Shown here piece after piece: positions 51,147-59,665 of a stretch of DNA of 64,000 bases. A program made the position numbers and the translations under genes. A model generated the notes under the pieces. The model was not told the DNA's origin, did no database searches, and saw only the letters and a list, made by a program, of their open reading frames with translations. The stretch's first letter is position 1. The number at the start of each line of letters is the position of its first letter. Source of the stretch: Cellulomonas sp. NS3. GTDB lineage: Bacteria > Actinomycetota > Actinomycetes > Actinomycetales > Cellulomonadaceae. The stretch is from NCBI RefSeq assembly GCF_024757985.1, contig NZ_CP103289.1, positions 372,001 to 436,000 on the forward strand, in the 5' to 3' direction.

Positions 51147-51706
51147 CGACCGACCGCACCTGGACCGGCTGCGTCTTCATCGGCGTGAGCCTCGACGGCT
51201 ACATCGCCAAGCCCGACGGCGACCTCACCTGGCTCACCGACCCCGCCCCGCGCGACCACGTCGTCGGCGCCGCCGACCGGCCGGCGCTGGTGTGGGAGAC
51301 GTTCTACCCGGGCGTCGACGCGCTCGTCATGGGTCGCGCGACGTACGAGACGGCCGTCGGCTTCGACGAGTGGCCCTACGACGGCAAGGACGTCGTCGTC
51401 CTCAGCACGACGCTCCCCGTCGGTGACGACCGCGTGCGCGTCGCGCGGTCGCTCGACGAGACCGGGGAGCTGCTGGCCGGGCTCGAAGCCGCCCGCGTGT
51501 ACGTCGACGGCGGGCGCACCGTGCAGTCGTTCCTCTCCGCAGGGCTCGTCGACGAGCTCACGGTCGCGATCGCGCCGGTCCTGCTCGGGCGCGGGGCGCG
51601 GCTGTTCGGGGACCTCGACCACGACGTCCTGCTCACCCTCCGGGGGAGCCACGCGACGGCCGAGGACGGCCTCGTCCGCATCACGTACGCGGTCACCGGG
51701 CGCTAG
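51143..51706 (+). CDS. Dihydrofolate reductase family protein (RibD C-terminal type)
   Basis: A 187-residue protein of the RibD-C/DHFR-like fold. GVSLDGYIAKPDGDLTWL, VDALVMGRATYETAVGFDEWPYDGKDVVVLSTT, ARVYVDGGRTVQSFLSAGLVDELTVAIAPVLLGRG are the successive family blocks, including the NADPH-binding glycine segment. True folate reduction is unlikely; these proteins reduce varied pteridine-like or unknown substrates. Controlled by the adjacent TetR regulator. Confidence 0.92.
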   Translation: MTTDRTWTGCVFIGVSLDGYIAKPDGDLTWLTDPAPRDHVVGAADRPALVWETFYPGVDALVMGRATYETAVGFDEWPYDGKDVVVLSTTLPVGDDRVRVARSLDETGELLAGLEAARVYVDGGRTVQSFLSAGLVDELTVAIAPVLLGRGARLFGDLDHDVLLTLRGSHATAEDGLVRITYAVTGR

Positions 51707-51804
51707 CGGGCACGCACGGCGGGCGTCGTCGTGCGCGGCCGGGACCGCCGTCGCATCCTGGGACGGAGCGGCGGACCGGCGTCGCACCGTCACGAGGAGG
51801 TCCG

Positions 51805-52104
51805 GTGCCCAAGACCCTGAAGAACGCCGCCGTGGCCGCGTCGAGCAGCTGGACCGACCCCGACGGCGTCCGGCTGCCGGCGGGCGAGGTCCACGCCTGG
51901 GAGCGCGGGACCAACCAGACCGTGTGCGGGCTCCCGCTGCACCGCTCCGCGCTCGGGCGCTTCTCCCACGTCACCTGGGCGGACGTGCAGCCCGCGACCG
52001 GGCGCGACGCCGACGAGGTCGCGCGCGTGTGCCCGCGGTGCGCGGCCGGCATGGGGGCGCGTCGCGACGAGCGCCCGTGGACCCGTGTGAACCCGCGGCC
52101 GTGA
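51805..52104 (+). CDS. Small zinc-knuckle-like protein
   Basis: A 99-residue protein. Two half-motifs that could bind zinc are visible, VCGLPLHRSALGRF and VCPRCAAG, separated by about 40 residues (Cys, His, Cys, Cys). The N-terminus (SSSWTDPDGVRLPAGEVHAWERGTNQTVCG) resembles small actinobacterial proteins of unknown function. GAGGAGG precedes the GTG. Its stop overlaps the start of the disrupted udgX gene by GTGA, so the two were probably one operon. Confidence 0.75.
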   Translation: MPKTLKNAAVAASSSWTDPDGVRLPAGEVHAWERGTNQTVCGLPLHRSALGRFSHVTWADVQPATGRDADEVARVCPRCAAGMGARRDERPWTRVNPRP

Positions 52105-52778
52105 GCGCCGCGAAGGGGCCCGAGCGGCCCGGGCCGAGCACTGGGCCCCGCCCGACGCGGACGTCGACGCGCTGCCCGCCGCGGCGCCGGGCTGCCGCGG
52201 GTGCGAGCTGTGGGCCGATGCCACGCAGGTCGTGGTCTCGGCCGGCGGGCCGCGGGCGCGGCTCGTGCTCGACGGGGAGCAGCCCGGCGACCGGGAGGAC
52301 CGCGCCGGCGAGCCGTTCGTCGGTCCCGCGGGCCGGGTGCTCGACGACGCGCTCGCGGCGGCCGGCATCGACCGGGCCGACGTCTACGTGACCAACGCGG
52401 TCAAGCACTTCCGGTTCACGGTCCCCGAGCGCGGCACCCGTCGCCTGCACAAGAAGCCCGGCGTCCCGCACGTCGACGCGTGCCGGCCGTGGCTGGCCGC
52501 CGAGCTCGCCGCCGTCCGGCCCCAGGTCGTGGTGTGCCTCGGCGCGACCGCGTCCCGCTCGGTGCTCGGCGAGGACGTCGCCGTGGCGGGGGGGGCGGGG
52601 GCGCGTGCTCGACGCAGCGCCCGTCGTCGGGCCGCCCGACGCGCCACCGCGCGTGCTCGTCACGGCGCACCCGTCGGCCGTGCTCCGGCTGCGCGGGCGC
52701 GAGGGGTGGGACGAGGCGTTCGCCGCGCTCGTGGCCGACCTCCGGGTCGCCGCCGAGGCCGCCGCCGAGGCGCGCTGA
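52101..52778 (+). pseudogene. udgX: UdgX-type uracil-DNA glycosylase, disrupted by two frameshifts
   Basis: The full UdgX sequence can be followed only by changing frame twice. GTG at 52101 starts SAAKGPERPG; a missing base near 52131 moves the reading to AEHWAPPDADVDALPAAAPGCRGCELW, continuing through motif A (GEQPGDREDRAGEPFVGPAGR), NAVKHFRF and the UdgX-specific loop RRLHKKP with its covalent-bond histidine. An extra base in the run of eight G at 52588-52595 returns it to the original frame, giving RVLDAAP, the VTAHPSAVLR motif and the TGA at 52776. An intact protein would bind or excise uracil in DNA. Either a decayed gene or sequence errors in G-runs. Confidence 0.85.
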
Positions 52779-52807
52779 GCGGCCGCCCGGCGCCGGGGAC
52801 CGGCCTG

Positions 52808-52846
52808 CCTGGGGCGGGGCTGCCCGAGGCGCGGCGGACAGCCGCG
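52808..52846. repeat. Imperfect 39-bp direct repeat, copy 1
   Basis: CCTGGGGCGGGGCTGCCCGA and the following GGCGCGGCGGACAGCCGCG match the sequence at 53641-53679 with about five differences and one single-base gap. The two copies lie about 830 bases apart and bracket the CPBP remnant and a small membrane-protein gene. Confidence 0.6.
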
Positions 52847-53060
52847 AGAGCGCCCTGCTGCGCGGCTCGTACCCCCGGTACCAGGCTTCGGGCCGCTCGT
52901 CGGCGACGTCGTCATGGGCGTCGTGTACGCCGAGCACCACCGCCGACGAGGCCGGGTCATGCCGCTCGTCGTCGCCCACCGTGCTCGACGTCGTCGCGTT
53001 CGTCGGCTACGCGTTCGTGCCTGAGGAACGGCGCAGCGCTCGGGATCGTCTGACCCTCGC
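52846..53060 (+). pseudogene. Remnant of a CPBP-family intramembrane protease
   Basis: Only the C-terminal third of a CPBP (CAAX protease-like) membrane protein is left, in three frames: ALLRGSYPRYQ, then after a missing base GFGPLVGDVVMGVVYAEHHRRRGRVMPLVVAH, then after another shift VLDVVAFVGYAFVPEE. Intact relatives have a conserved His in the YHxYQG region, here Pro, and carry most of the protein upstream, which is absent. It begins within repeat copy 1. Non-functional. Confidence 0.6.
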
Positions 53061-53070
53061 GGCACGACGG

Positions 53071-53502
53071 CTACGGGTGCGCCGCTCCGGTCCCCCGCTG
53101 CTCGGACCCACGCTCCGCCCGCTCCGCCCGCTCCGCCCGCTCCGCTCGCGCAGCCCGCCGCTCGGCCTCGCTCGGCACGAGCGGCAGCCCCAGCCGGCGC
53201 AGGCGGCGTCGCTCGGAGAGCATCCCGGCGGCCCCCGCCACCACGGCCGCGAGCGCCCACCACCCGAAGCCGCCGGCGTCGAGGTGCCGCGTGACGGCCC
53301 CGCCGCCGAGCGCGACGACGAAGACCCCGAGGCACGCCTTCCCGAAGGCGGTCATGTCGCTGATGCGCTGCCCCGGCGGCTCCTCACCGGACGGCCACGC
53401 GCGGTCCTGCTCTGCGCTGTGCTGGACGAGCCACCGCGTCCCGATCGCGAAGACGGAGAGCACCACCCCGATGACGACCACCGGCCAGCTGGCCCCGCTC
53501 AT
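53071..53502 (-). CDS. Small membrane protein with ERA-repeat tail
   Basis: A 143-residue protein of unknown family. One helix at residues 5-25 (WPVVVIGVVLSVFAIGTRWLV), a polar segment (EQDRAWPSGEEPPGQRISD), two further helices (about 50-100), then a basic and acidic C-terminal tail in which AER is repeated four times, encoded by tandem GCTCCGCCC units at 53111-53150. Topology suggests three membrane spans with the charged tail in the cytoplasm. Confidence 0.7.
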   Translation of the reverse strand: MSGASWPVVVIGVVLSVFAIGTRWLVQHSAEQDRAWPSGEEPPGQRISDMTAFGKACLGVFVVALGGGAVTRHLDAGGFGWWALAAVVAGAAGMLSERRRLRRLGLPLVPSEAERRAARAERAERAERAERGSEQRGTGAAHP

Positions 53503-53640
53503 GCCGCACCCCGTCCTGTCGTGCCGTCCCCCGTGGGACGACCCTGGCGCAGGTCGGCGCCGGCTGCCAGCGCAGGGCGCGCGCTCAGGACTCCGGTGCG
53601 TCCTCGGCCGGCGAGCGACCGCCCGGCCCAGTGGACCCGG

Positions 53641-53679
53641 CCTGGGGCGGGCTGCCCGATGCGCGGTGGACCGGCCGCG
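53641..53679. repeat. Imperfect 39-bp direct repeat, copy 2
   Basis: Second copy of the repeat at 52808-52846 (CCTGGGGCGGGCTGCCCGAT, then GCGCGGTGGACCGGCCGCG). It lies in the 53503-53778 intergenic region, where I see no gene or other structure. Confidence 0.6.
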
Positions 53680-53778
53680 CGCAGCCTGCCCGGCTCGGGC
53701 GGACCGTCCCGGGCAGGCACCGGGAGAAGCGGGAAATGCCGTCGTCGGGCGTGCACACGGCCGGGCACACTGCGCGGG

Positions 53779-54783
53779 ATGCTGCCGTTCCACGAGATCC
53801 ACGCGATGTCCGAGACGGTCGACCGCGACTGGTGCTCGCCCGTGGCCGACGCCGCGGCCGCCGCGTGGGGTCACGCGCCGCGGGCCGCGCGGTGGTGGCG
53901 GTCGAGCGCGAGCCACGTGTTCGTCCTGCCCGGCACCCCGACCACCGCCCGGGCGTACCTGCGCCTCACGCCCGCCGCGCGGACGTCCGCGGAGCGCGTG
54001 CGGACGGTCGCCCGGCTCACCACCGTCCTGGCGGGGCGGGGAGTGCGTGCGGCCGTGCCGCTGCCCTCGACCCGCGGCGCGCTCGTCGAGGAGGTCGACA
54101 CGGCGCTCGGCCCGATGCTCGTGACGTGCGTGGTTGCCGCGCCCGGGGAGCCGGTGGGCCTCGCGGGGCTGACCGCGGAGCGCGCCCGCGCGTGGGGTGG
54201 TGCCCTCGCCGCCCTGCACGCCGCCGCGGCGGGGGCGGAAGCGTCCGACGGTGCCGGGCTCCCGTCGTTGCTCGAGCAGGTCGACGACGCCGTCGCGGCA
54301 CTGGCCACCGACCGGGTGGCCGTCGACGCCGCGCGGGCCGTCCGGGCGGAGCTCGCCACGCTCCCGCGGACCGGCCGCGGGTACGGCCTGGTGCACGGCG
54401 ACCTCGAGCTCGACAACCTCGCCTGGGAGGGTGACGTGCCCACGTCGTTCGACCACGACGAGGCCGGGTGGTCCTGGTACGTCGCCGACCTCGCGTACGC
54501 CGTGCGCGACCTCACCGAGGGCGGCCGCCCACGACCCGGGCGGGCACCGCTGCTGGACGCCGTCGTCGGCGGCTACCTGGAGATGCGGCCCGTGCTCGAG
54601 GCGGACCTGCCACTGCTGCCGTTGTTCGCGCGCGCCCACGCCGCGGTCTGCCTCGCCGAGGTGCAGGCCGCGCTCGAGGGAGCCGAGCCGCTCGACGAGG
54701 CTGTGCTGCCGGAGCTCCGCCGGGATCTCGCGACGCTCGCGGACCACCATCGGACCGAGCTCCTCGGCGGTTCCGCGGCCTGA
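53779..54783 (+). CDS. Aminoglycoside phosphotransferase-like kinase
   Basis: A 334-residue protein kinase-fold phosphotransferase. The catalytic loop YGLVHGDLELDNLAW and the metal-binding SFDHDEAGW are conserved as in the APH/choline kinase family; GAALAALHAAA marks the helix before it. The substrate is unknown and antibiotic resistance should not be assumed. ATG at 53779 lacks a clear ribosome site; MSETVDRDW at 53806 is an alternative start that would still keep the domain whole. Confidence 0.82.
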   Translation: MLPFHEIHAMSETVDRDWCSPVADAAAAAWGHAPRAARWWRSSASHVFVLPGTPTTARAYLRLTPAARTSAERVRTVARLTTVLAGRGVRAAVPLPSTRGALVEEVDTALGPMLVTCVVAAPGEPVGLAGLTAERARAWGGALAALHAAAAGAEASDGAGLPSLLEQVDDAVAALATDRVAVDAARAVRAELATLPRTGRGYGLVHGDLELDNLAWEGDVPTSFDHDEAGWSWYVADLAYAVRDLTEGGRPRPGRAPLLDAVVGGYLEMRPVLEADLPLLPLFARAHAAVCLAEVQAALEGAEPLDEAVLPELRRDLATLADHHRTELLGGSAA

Positions 54784-54869
54784 CTGGTGCGGTCACGTGC
54801 CCGCTGCCCGCTGCCCCGGCGGGCAGCGGGCACCGCGCGGGCAGCCCTCGGCTCACCCGCGGCGCGCTC

Positions 54870-55103
54870 TCAGCGCCCGATGCCGACCGCGTAGCCGACG
54901 AGCATCACGACGACGAGCGCCGCGAAGCCGAGGATCACGCCGTAGACGAGCTTCTGGCTGCGGCCCGACGGCAGCCCGGGCTCCTGGTGCGAGACGCCGG
55001 ACGTGCTCGCCTCGCCGGGTGGGGTGTCGCCGGGCATCACGCCGCCGCCGGGTTCGAGGCCGGGCGTGTTCTCGGGGTCCGGGTCGGTCGGCTTGGCAGT
55101 CAT
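54870..55103 (-). CDS. Small single-span membrane protein (DUF6480 type)
   Basis: A 77-residue protein. The N-terminal half is polar and Pro/Gly-rich (DPDPENTPGLEPGGGV, the recognisable family signature), and the C-terminal half holds one membrane helix (LVYGVILGFAALVVVMLVGYAV). A soluble N-terminus and a membrane anchor at the end are implied. Widespread in actinobacteria, function unknown. Confidence 0.82.
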   Translation of the reverse strand: MTAKPTDPDPENTPGLEPGGGVMPGDTPPGEASTSGVSHQEPGLPSGRSQKLVYGVILGFAALVVVMLVGYAVGIGR

Positions 55104-55237
55104 CCGTCCACGCTAACCGCGGCGCGGGGGGCTGCAACCGGGGCCGGGCGCCGGGACCTGGGGAACACCGTCGGCCGGGGCGCCGCCGACCGGCCCAGCG
55201 GCGGCGCGACCGAGGTCACAGCGCCACCCGGTCCCGC

Positions 55238-55792
55238 TCAGTCCTCCAGGAAGATCGCTGCGAGCCGCGGGTAGCGGGTGCGCATCTCGGCCTCGTCGTC
55301 GAAGTCCCAGAACGGCTCGTCGGCGGGCTCGTCGTCGTCCGCCTCCTCGTCGGCGTCCTCGTCGGGGTCGTCGTCCTCGGGGAACTCCTCGCCCGTGAGC
55401 TCCTCGTACGCGTCCCACGCCGCGGCGAGCATGTCCTCGCACTCCGCCTCGGTGTCCTCGTCGACCACGTCGGCGAGCGAGTCCGGGTCCTGCGCCGCGC
55501 GCTCGAACACCTCACGGCCCTGGGCGACGAGCCAGCCGAGGAAGTAGTCGAACCCGTCGTCCGAGCTGCCGCCGTTGATCAGGTACGCCGCGCCCCACAG
55601 CCGCGGGCCGTGCACCGTCGCGACGAGCTCGTCGTACGCGGCGTCCGCCTCGCGCGCGACCTCGACGCCGCGCTCCACGAGCACGGCGCGCAGGGAGTCC
55701 GCGACGTCGTCGGCGTCGGGCGCCGTGCCCGAACCCTTCCGGGCGCGCGTGCGTGCCTCGTCGACGAGCTGCCAGTACGCCTCGGTGTCCAT
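55238..55792 (-). CDS. DUF4240 domain protein with acidic tail
   Basis: A 184-residue protein. MDTEAYWQLVDEARTRA, LWGAAYLINGGSSDDGFDYFLGWLVAQGREVFERA and YEELTGEEFPEDDD are typical of DUF4240 proteins, which are frequent in actinobacteria. The C-terminus (about 145-175) is an uninterrupted Asp/Glu stretch before PFWDFDDEAEMRTRYPRLAAIF. Predicted cytoplasmic; function unknown. Possibly related to SMI1/WGR-type toxin-immunity folds, though this is uncertain. Confidence 0.85.
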   Translation of the reverse strand: MDTEAYWQLVDEARTRARKGSGTAPDADDVADSLRAVLVERGVEVAREADAAYDELVATVHGPRLWGAAYLINGGSSDDGFDYFLGWLVAQGREVFERAAQDPDSLADVVDEDTEAECEDMLAAAWDAYEELTGEEFPEDDDPDEDADEEADDDEPADEPFWDFDDEAEMRTRYPRLAAIFLED

Positions 55793-55990
55793 GCGCCGCA
55801 TCGTGGCAGGTCGGGCCGACACGCGCACGCACGACCGGCCCGACGCGCCCGGACCCGCGCTCGACGCGGGAGCGACGCGACCCGACCTCGCGCGCGGTGT
55901 GGCGCGGCGCGCCGGTCCGGCACCCCGGCCGGTTGCCCTGCCCCGGGCCGGGTGCGAGCGTGGACGCACCCACGACACCCTGGAGGACGC

Positions 55991-57589
55991 GTGATCGCAC
56001 GCACGGTGGACGCCGTCGTCATCGGGGCCGGCCCGAACGGGCTCGTCGCCGCGAACGCCCTGGTCGACGCGGGGTGGGACGTGCTCGTGCTCGAGGCGCA
56101 GGACTCCGTGGGCGGGGCGGTGCGGACCGCCGAGGTGACGGCGCCGGGGTTCCGGACGGACCTCTTCAGCGCCTTCTACCCGCTCGCGGCCGGCTCGCCG
56201 CTGATCCGCGGGCTGCACCTCGAGGACCACGGGCTGCGCTGGGTCAAGGCCCCGGACGTGCTCGCGCACGCGCTCGACGACGGCCGCGCCGCGGTGCTGC
56301 GGCACGGCGCGCAGGACACCGCGGCGGGGCTCGAGGAGTTCGCGCCGGGGGACGGCGACGCGTGGCTGCGCATGGTGGAGTCCTGGCGCACGATCCGGGA
56401 ACCGCTGCTCGACGCGCTGTTCACGCCGTTCCCGCCGGTGGTCTCGGTCGCCCGGCTGCTGCGCCGGGTCGGCGTCGCCGGGGGGATCGACCTCGCCCGG
56501 CTCGCGGTGCTGCCCGTGCGGCGGCTCGGGTCCGAGCACTTCCGCGGCGAGGGCGGGCGCCTGCTGCTGACCGGGAACGCGATGCACTCCGACGTCCCGC
56601 CGGACGCCGCGGGGAGCGGGGTGTTCGGGTACCTGCTCGCGATGCTCGGCCAGGACGTCGGCTTCCCGGTGCCCGAGGGCGGCGCCGGGGCGCTCGCGGA
56701 CGCGCTCGCGGCGCGGGTCGTCGCGGGCGGCGGCCACATCGAGACCGGTGAGCGCGTCGCGAGCATCGACGTCTCGGCCGGCCGGGCCGTCGGGGTCCGC
56801 ACGCACGACGGCTCCGTCGTCCGGGTCCGGCACGCCGTCGTCGCGGACGTCACCGCGCCGGCGCTCTACCGGGACCTCGTCGGGCTGCGGCACCTGCCCC
56901 CGCGCATGGGCCGGGAGCTCGACCGCTTCCAGTGGGACCACCCGACGTTCAAGGTCAACTGGGCCGTCGACCGCCCCATCCCGTGGACGGCGCCGGGGGC
57001 GCGCGGCGCGGGCACGGTGCACCTCGGGGTCGACTCCGACGGGTTCGTCGACATGGCCGCGGACCTGTCGACCGGACGCATCCCCGAGCGGCCGTTCCTG
57101 CTGTTCGGGCAGATGACCACGTCGGACCCCACGCGCTCCCCGGCCGGCACCGAGTCCGCGTGGGCGTACACCCACGTGCCGCACGGCGTGCGGTGGACGC
57201 CCGACGAGGTCGCCGCGGAGGTCGAGCGCGTCGAGGCCGCCGTCGAGCGCGTCGCCCCGGGGTTCCGCGACGCGGTGCTCGCGCGCCACGTGCAGTCCCC
57301 GGCCGACCTCGAGGCCGCGAACGAGAGCCTCGTCGGGGGCGCGGTCAACGGCGGGACGTCGGCCGTGCACCAGCAGCTCTTCTTCCGCCCGACCCCCGGG
57401 CTCGGGCGCCCGGAGACGCCCGTCGACGGCCTGTTCCTCGCGAGCGCCTCGGCGCACCCGGGCGGCGGCGTGCACGGTGCGCCCGGCTGGAACGCGGCGC
57501 GCGCGGCGCTCGGGGCGGCGAGCCGGACCGGCAAGGTCCGGCGCCTGCTCACACGCACGGTCTGGGCGCGCGTGCTGCACGAGCGCTGA
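55991..57589 (+). CDS. Phytoene dehydrogenase-like FAD-dependent oxidoreductase
   Basis: A 532-residue flavoenzyme. The N-terminal Rossmann motif is VVIGAGPNGLVAANALVDAG, with VLEAQDSVGGAVRTAE immediately after; the C-terminal FAD motif is GLFLASASAHPGGGVHGAPGWNAARAAL. This is the NAD(P)/FAD oxidoreductase group related to CrtI and pyridine nucleotide-disulfide oxidase domain proteins, not a proven carotenoid enzyme: no other crt gene is present. GTG start with GGAGGA 5 bases upstream. Confidence 0.9.
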   Translation: MIARTVDAVVIGAGPNGLVAANALVDAGWDVLVLEAQDSVGGAVRTAEVTAPGFRTDLFSAFYPLAAGSPLIRGLHLEDHGLRWVKAPDVLAHALDDGRAAVLRHGAQDTAAGLEEFAPGDGDAWLRMVESWRTIREPLLDALFTPFPPVVSVARLLRRVGVAGGIDLARLAVLPVRRLGSEHFRGEGGRLLLTGNAMHSDVPPDAAGSGVFGYLLAMLGQDVGFPVPEGGAGALADALAARVVAGGGHIETGERVASIDVSAGRAVGVRTHDGSVVRVRHAVVADVTAPALYRDLVGLRHLPPRMGRELDRFQWDHPTFKVNWAVDRPIPWTAPGARGAGTVHLGVDSDGFVDMAADLSTGRIPERPFLLFGQMTTSDPTRSPAGTESAWAYTHVPHGVRWTPDEVAAEVERVEAAVERVAPGFRDAVLARHVQSPADLEAANESLVGGAVNGGTSAVHQQLFFRPTPGLGRPETPVDGLFLASASAHPGGGVHGAPGWNAARAALGAASRTGKVRRLLTRTVWARVLHER

Positions 57590-57693
57590 CGGGCCGGCGC
57601 CCGGCAGCCGGCGGGCGCGGACCGGCGGCGCGGGCCGCCCGCGTGCGATCCAGGGGCGGCGACCCGCACCGGCACGGCGGCCCCGGGGTCGCA

Positions 57694-58698
57694 TCAGTGC
57701 CGGGCGAGCACCCGCCGGGCGCCCACGGCCCCTGCCGCGACCGCGACCACAGCGACGCCGCGCAGCCAGTGCCGGCCCCACTTCCCGGTGACGGCCTCAC
57801 CGTCGGGCAGGGGCGCGAAGACGTTCCCGGCGTGCGGCTCGCGCGCTCGCGTGGACAGGCCCAGGCGGGACATGCCGGGTCCCACGAGCACGTCGTAGAC
57901 CGCGGGCAGGAACCGGAAGCCCGCGGTCCACGTCGCGTTGGCGAGCCCGACCGAGCGCTCGCGCGCCGGCTTGTCGAGCGTCTTCACGATCGCCCGCGCG
58001 AGGGTCTCGGGCCGGTCCACGGGCGGCGGCGGACGCCCCTCGCGGCGCGCGTAGTTGGCGGCCTGCGCGTAGATCGGGGTGTCGACGCCGCCGGGGGTGA
58101 CGAGCGAGACGTCGACGCCCGGGGTCTCGCGCGCCTCGACCTGGATCGTGCGCGCGAGCCCGTGCACGGCCCACTTGCTCGTCACGTACGGGCTCATCCA
58201 CGGGGTCGCGATCTTGCCGAGCAGCGAGCCGACGAGCACGAGGTGCCCGCCGCCGTGCTGCTGGAACAGCCGGAGCGCGACGCGCGCGACGTTCGCCGTG
58301 CCGAGCAGGTTCACGGCGATGACCTGGTCGAACACCTCGGCCGGGATGTCCTCGAAGCGCCCGTACCCGACGACCGCGGGCGCGTGCACGACGGCGTCGA
58401 CCCGCCCGTACCGCTCGACCGCGCGCTCGAAGAGCCGGTCGACCGAGTCGCGCACGCTCACGTCGGTCGGGACGACGAGCACCGGGGACCCTCCGGCGGC
58501 GGCCTCGTGCGGGTGCTTCCTCGACCCCGGCACGAGGGCCAGGCACTCGCGCTCGACGTCCGCCAGCGCGTCCGCCGACCGGGACGCGAGCACGAGGGTG
58601 TCCCCGCGGCGTGCGAGCTCGTGGGCCGTCGCCCGGCCGATGCCGCTCGACGCGCCGAGGACGACGACGACCCTGCTGCTCGCGGTGCCTCGTGCCAT
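57694..58698 (-). CDS. Short-chain dehydrogenase/reductase with C-terminal extension
   Basis: A 334-residue SDR. VVVLGASSGIGRATAHELARRG is the cofactor motif, LVLVGSLLGK supplies the catalytic Ser and SPYVTSKWA the Tyr-Lys pair. After the usual 260-residue SDR domain, about 70 residues end in a hydrophobic helix (WLRGVAVVAVAAGAVGARRVL), so the protein is membrane-attached. The extension matches the SDR group of actinobacteria acting on lipid-like substrates. GGAGG precedes the ATG. Confidence 0.9.
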   Translation of the reverse strand: MARGTASSRVVVVLGASSGIGRATAHELARRGDTLVLASRSADALADVERECLALVPGSRKHPHEAAAGGSPVLVVPTDVSVRDSVDRLFERAVERYGRVDAVVHAPAVVGYGRFEDIPAEVFDQVIAVNLLGTANVARVALRLFQQHGGGHLVLVGSLLGKIATPWMSPYVTSKWAVHGLARTIQVEARETPGVDVSLVTPGGVDTPIYAQAANYARREGRPPPPVDRPETLARAIVKTLDKPARERSVGLANATWTAGFRFLPAVYDVLVGPGMSRLGLSTRAREPHAGNVFAPLPDGEAVTGKWGRHWLRGVAVVAVAAGAVGARRVLARH

Positions 58699-58945
58699 GC
58701 GTGCGCCTCCGGGGGCGGGGGTGGCCGCGCGGGCGCGCGGCGGCGGGGGTGGTCGTGCGGGGACGGGTGCCCGACTGCCGGGTCGCCCGTCCGGTTCGAT
58801 GCTCGCACCGGGTCCGGTGGGGCGCGACCGGGGCGGCAGCGACCCGGGCGCCGGGTGCTCGGCGCGGCGGGGCCGCGAGGACCGGGCGCGCCGTCGGGCA
58901 GTCGGCGTCTGCGGGGCCGGTCCCGGGCCCTGCGAGGATCGGGGC

Positions 58946-59665
58946 GTGGCGGAGCCGGTGGTCGTGGACGTGTGGACGGCGGGGGCCGGCACGGCCGTGA
59001 CCCCGGCGCAGGCCACGGTGCTCGACGACGCCGAGCGCGCACGGGCCGGCGCCCTCCCGCCGCCGGCCGCCGAGCGGTTCGTGCTCGGGCGGGTGCTGCT
59101 CCGCGGGGTGCTGGCGGAGCGGCTCGGGTGTGCCCCGGCGACGGTCGGGCTGCGGGCGCGGTGCGTGCGGTGCGGCGGGGCGCACGGCCGGGTCCGCGTC
59201 GTCGGCCCGCCGCGGGAGCACCACGTCAGCCTCACCCGGTCGGGCCCGCTGGTGGCGGTCGCGCTGACGGTCGCGGGCCCGGTCGGGGTCGACGTCGAGT
59301 CGACGTCCGCGGTGTCGGCCGCCCCGGTCGACGGTGTGCTGCTCTCGCCCGCGGAGCTCGCCGGGCACCGCGCGCTCCCGGCGCACGCGGCGGAGGCCGC
59401 GCTGGCCCGGGTCTGGGTGCGCAAGGAGGCGGCGCTCAAGGCCCTCGGCACCGGGCTCGTGGCGGACCCGTCGGCGTGGGCGCTCGGCCCTCCACCGGCC
59501 GGGGCGCGCGGCGTCGACGCGGTCGCGCCGGGGGGTGTCGTCGTCGCCGACCTCGACGTGGGGCCCGGACGGGCCGGGGCCGTCGCGGTCCTGGGTCCCG
59601 CGGCGCCCGACCTCATCGTCCGGTGTCAGGACGGCAGGTCGGTCCTCGACGCCCTGAGGAGCTGA
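58946..59665 (+). CDS. Sfp-type 4'-phosphopantetheinyl transferase
   Basis: A 239-residue enzyme that transfers the phosphopantetheine arm from CoA to a carrier-protein serine. Signature motifs are GPVGVDVES (metal-binding Asp) and ARVWVRKEAALKALGTGL (WxxKEA). Length and layout match secondary-metabolism Sfp types. It lies next to the M1 peptidase and the Pls-like NRPS, whose single carrier domain is the likely target. Its 3' end overlaps the peptidase gene by 40 bases on the opposite strand. Confidence 0.93.
   Translation: MAEPVVVDVWTAGAGTAVTPAQATVLDDAERARAGALPPPAAERFVLGRVLLRGVLAERLGCAPATVGLRARCVRCGGAHGRVRVVGPPREHHVSLTRSGPLVAVALTVAGPVGVDVESTSAVSAAPVDGVLLSPAELAGHRALPAHAAEAALARVWVRKEAALKALGTGLVADPSAWALGPPPAGARGVDAVAPGGVVVADLDVGPGRAGAVAVLGPAAPDLIVRCQDGRSVLDALRS

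Noticed and set aside
52232-53053. Open frame read as a 273-residue protein starting inside udgX
   Set aside because: After residue 118 it becomes a low-complexity Arg/Ala sequence because of the G-run frameshift; the true continuation is in another frame.
53779-54783. Aminoglycoside resistance gene
   Set aside because: The catalytic loop is that of the broad APH/choline-kinase family; nothing shows antibiotic specificity.
55991-57589. Carotenoid phytoene desaturase (crtI)
   Set aside because: Only general FAD-oxidoreductase motifs are present and no crtB, crtE or other carotenoid gene is adjacent.
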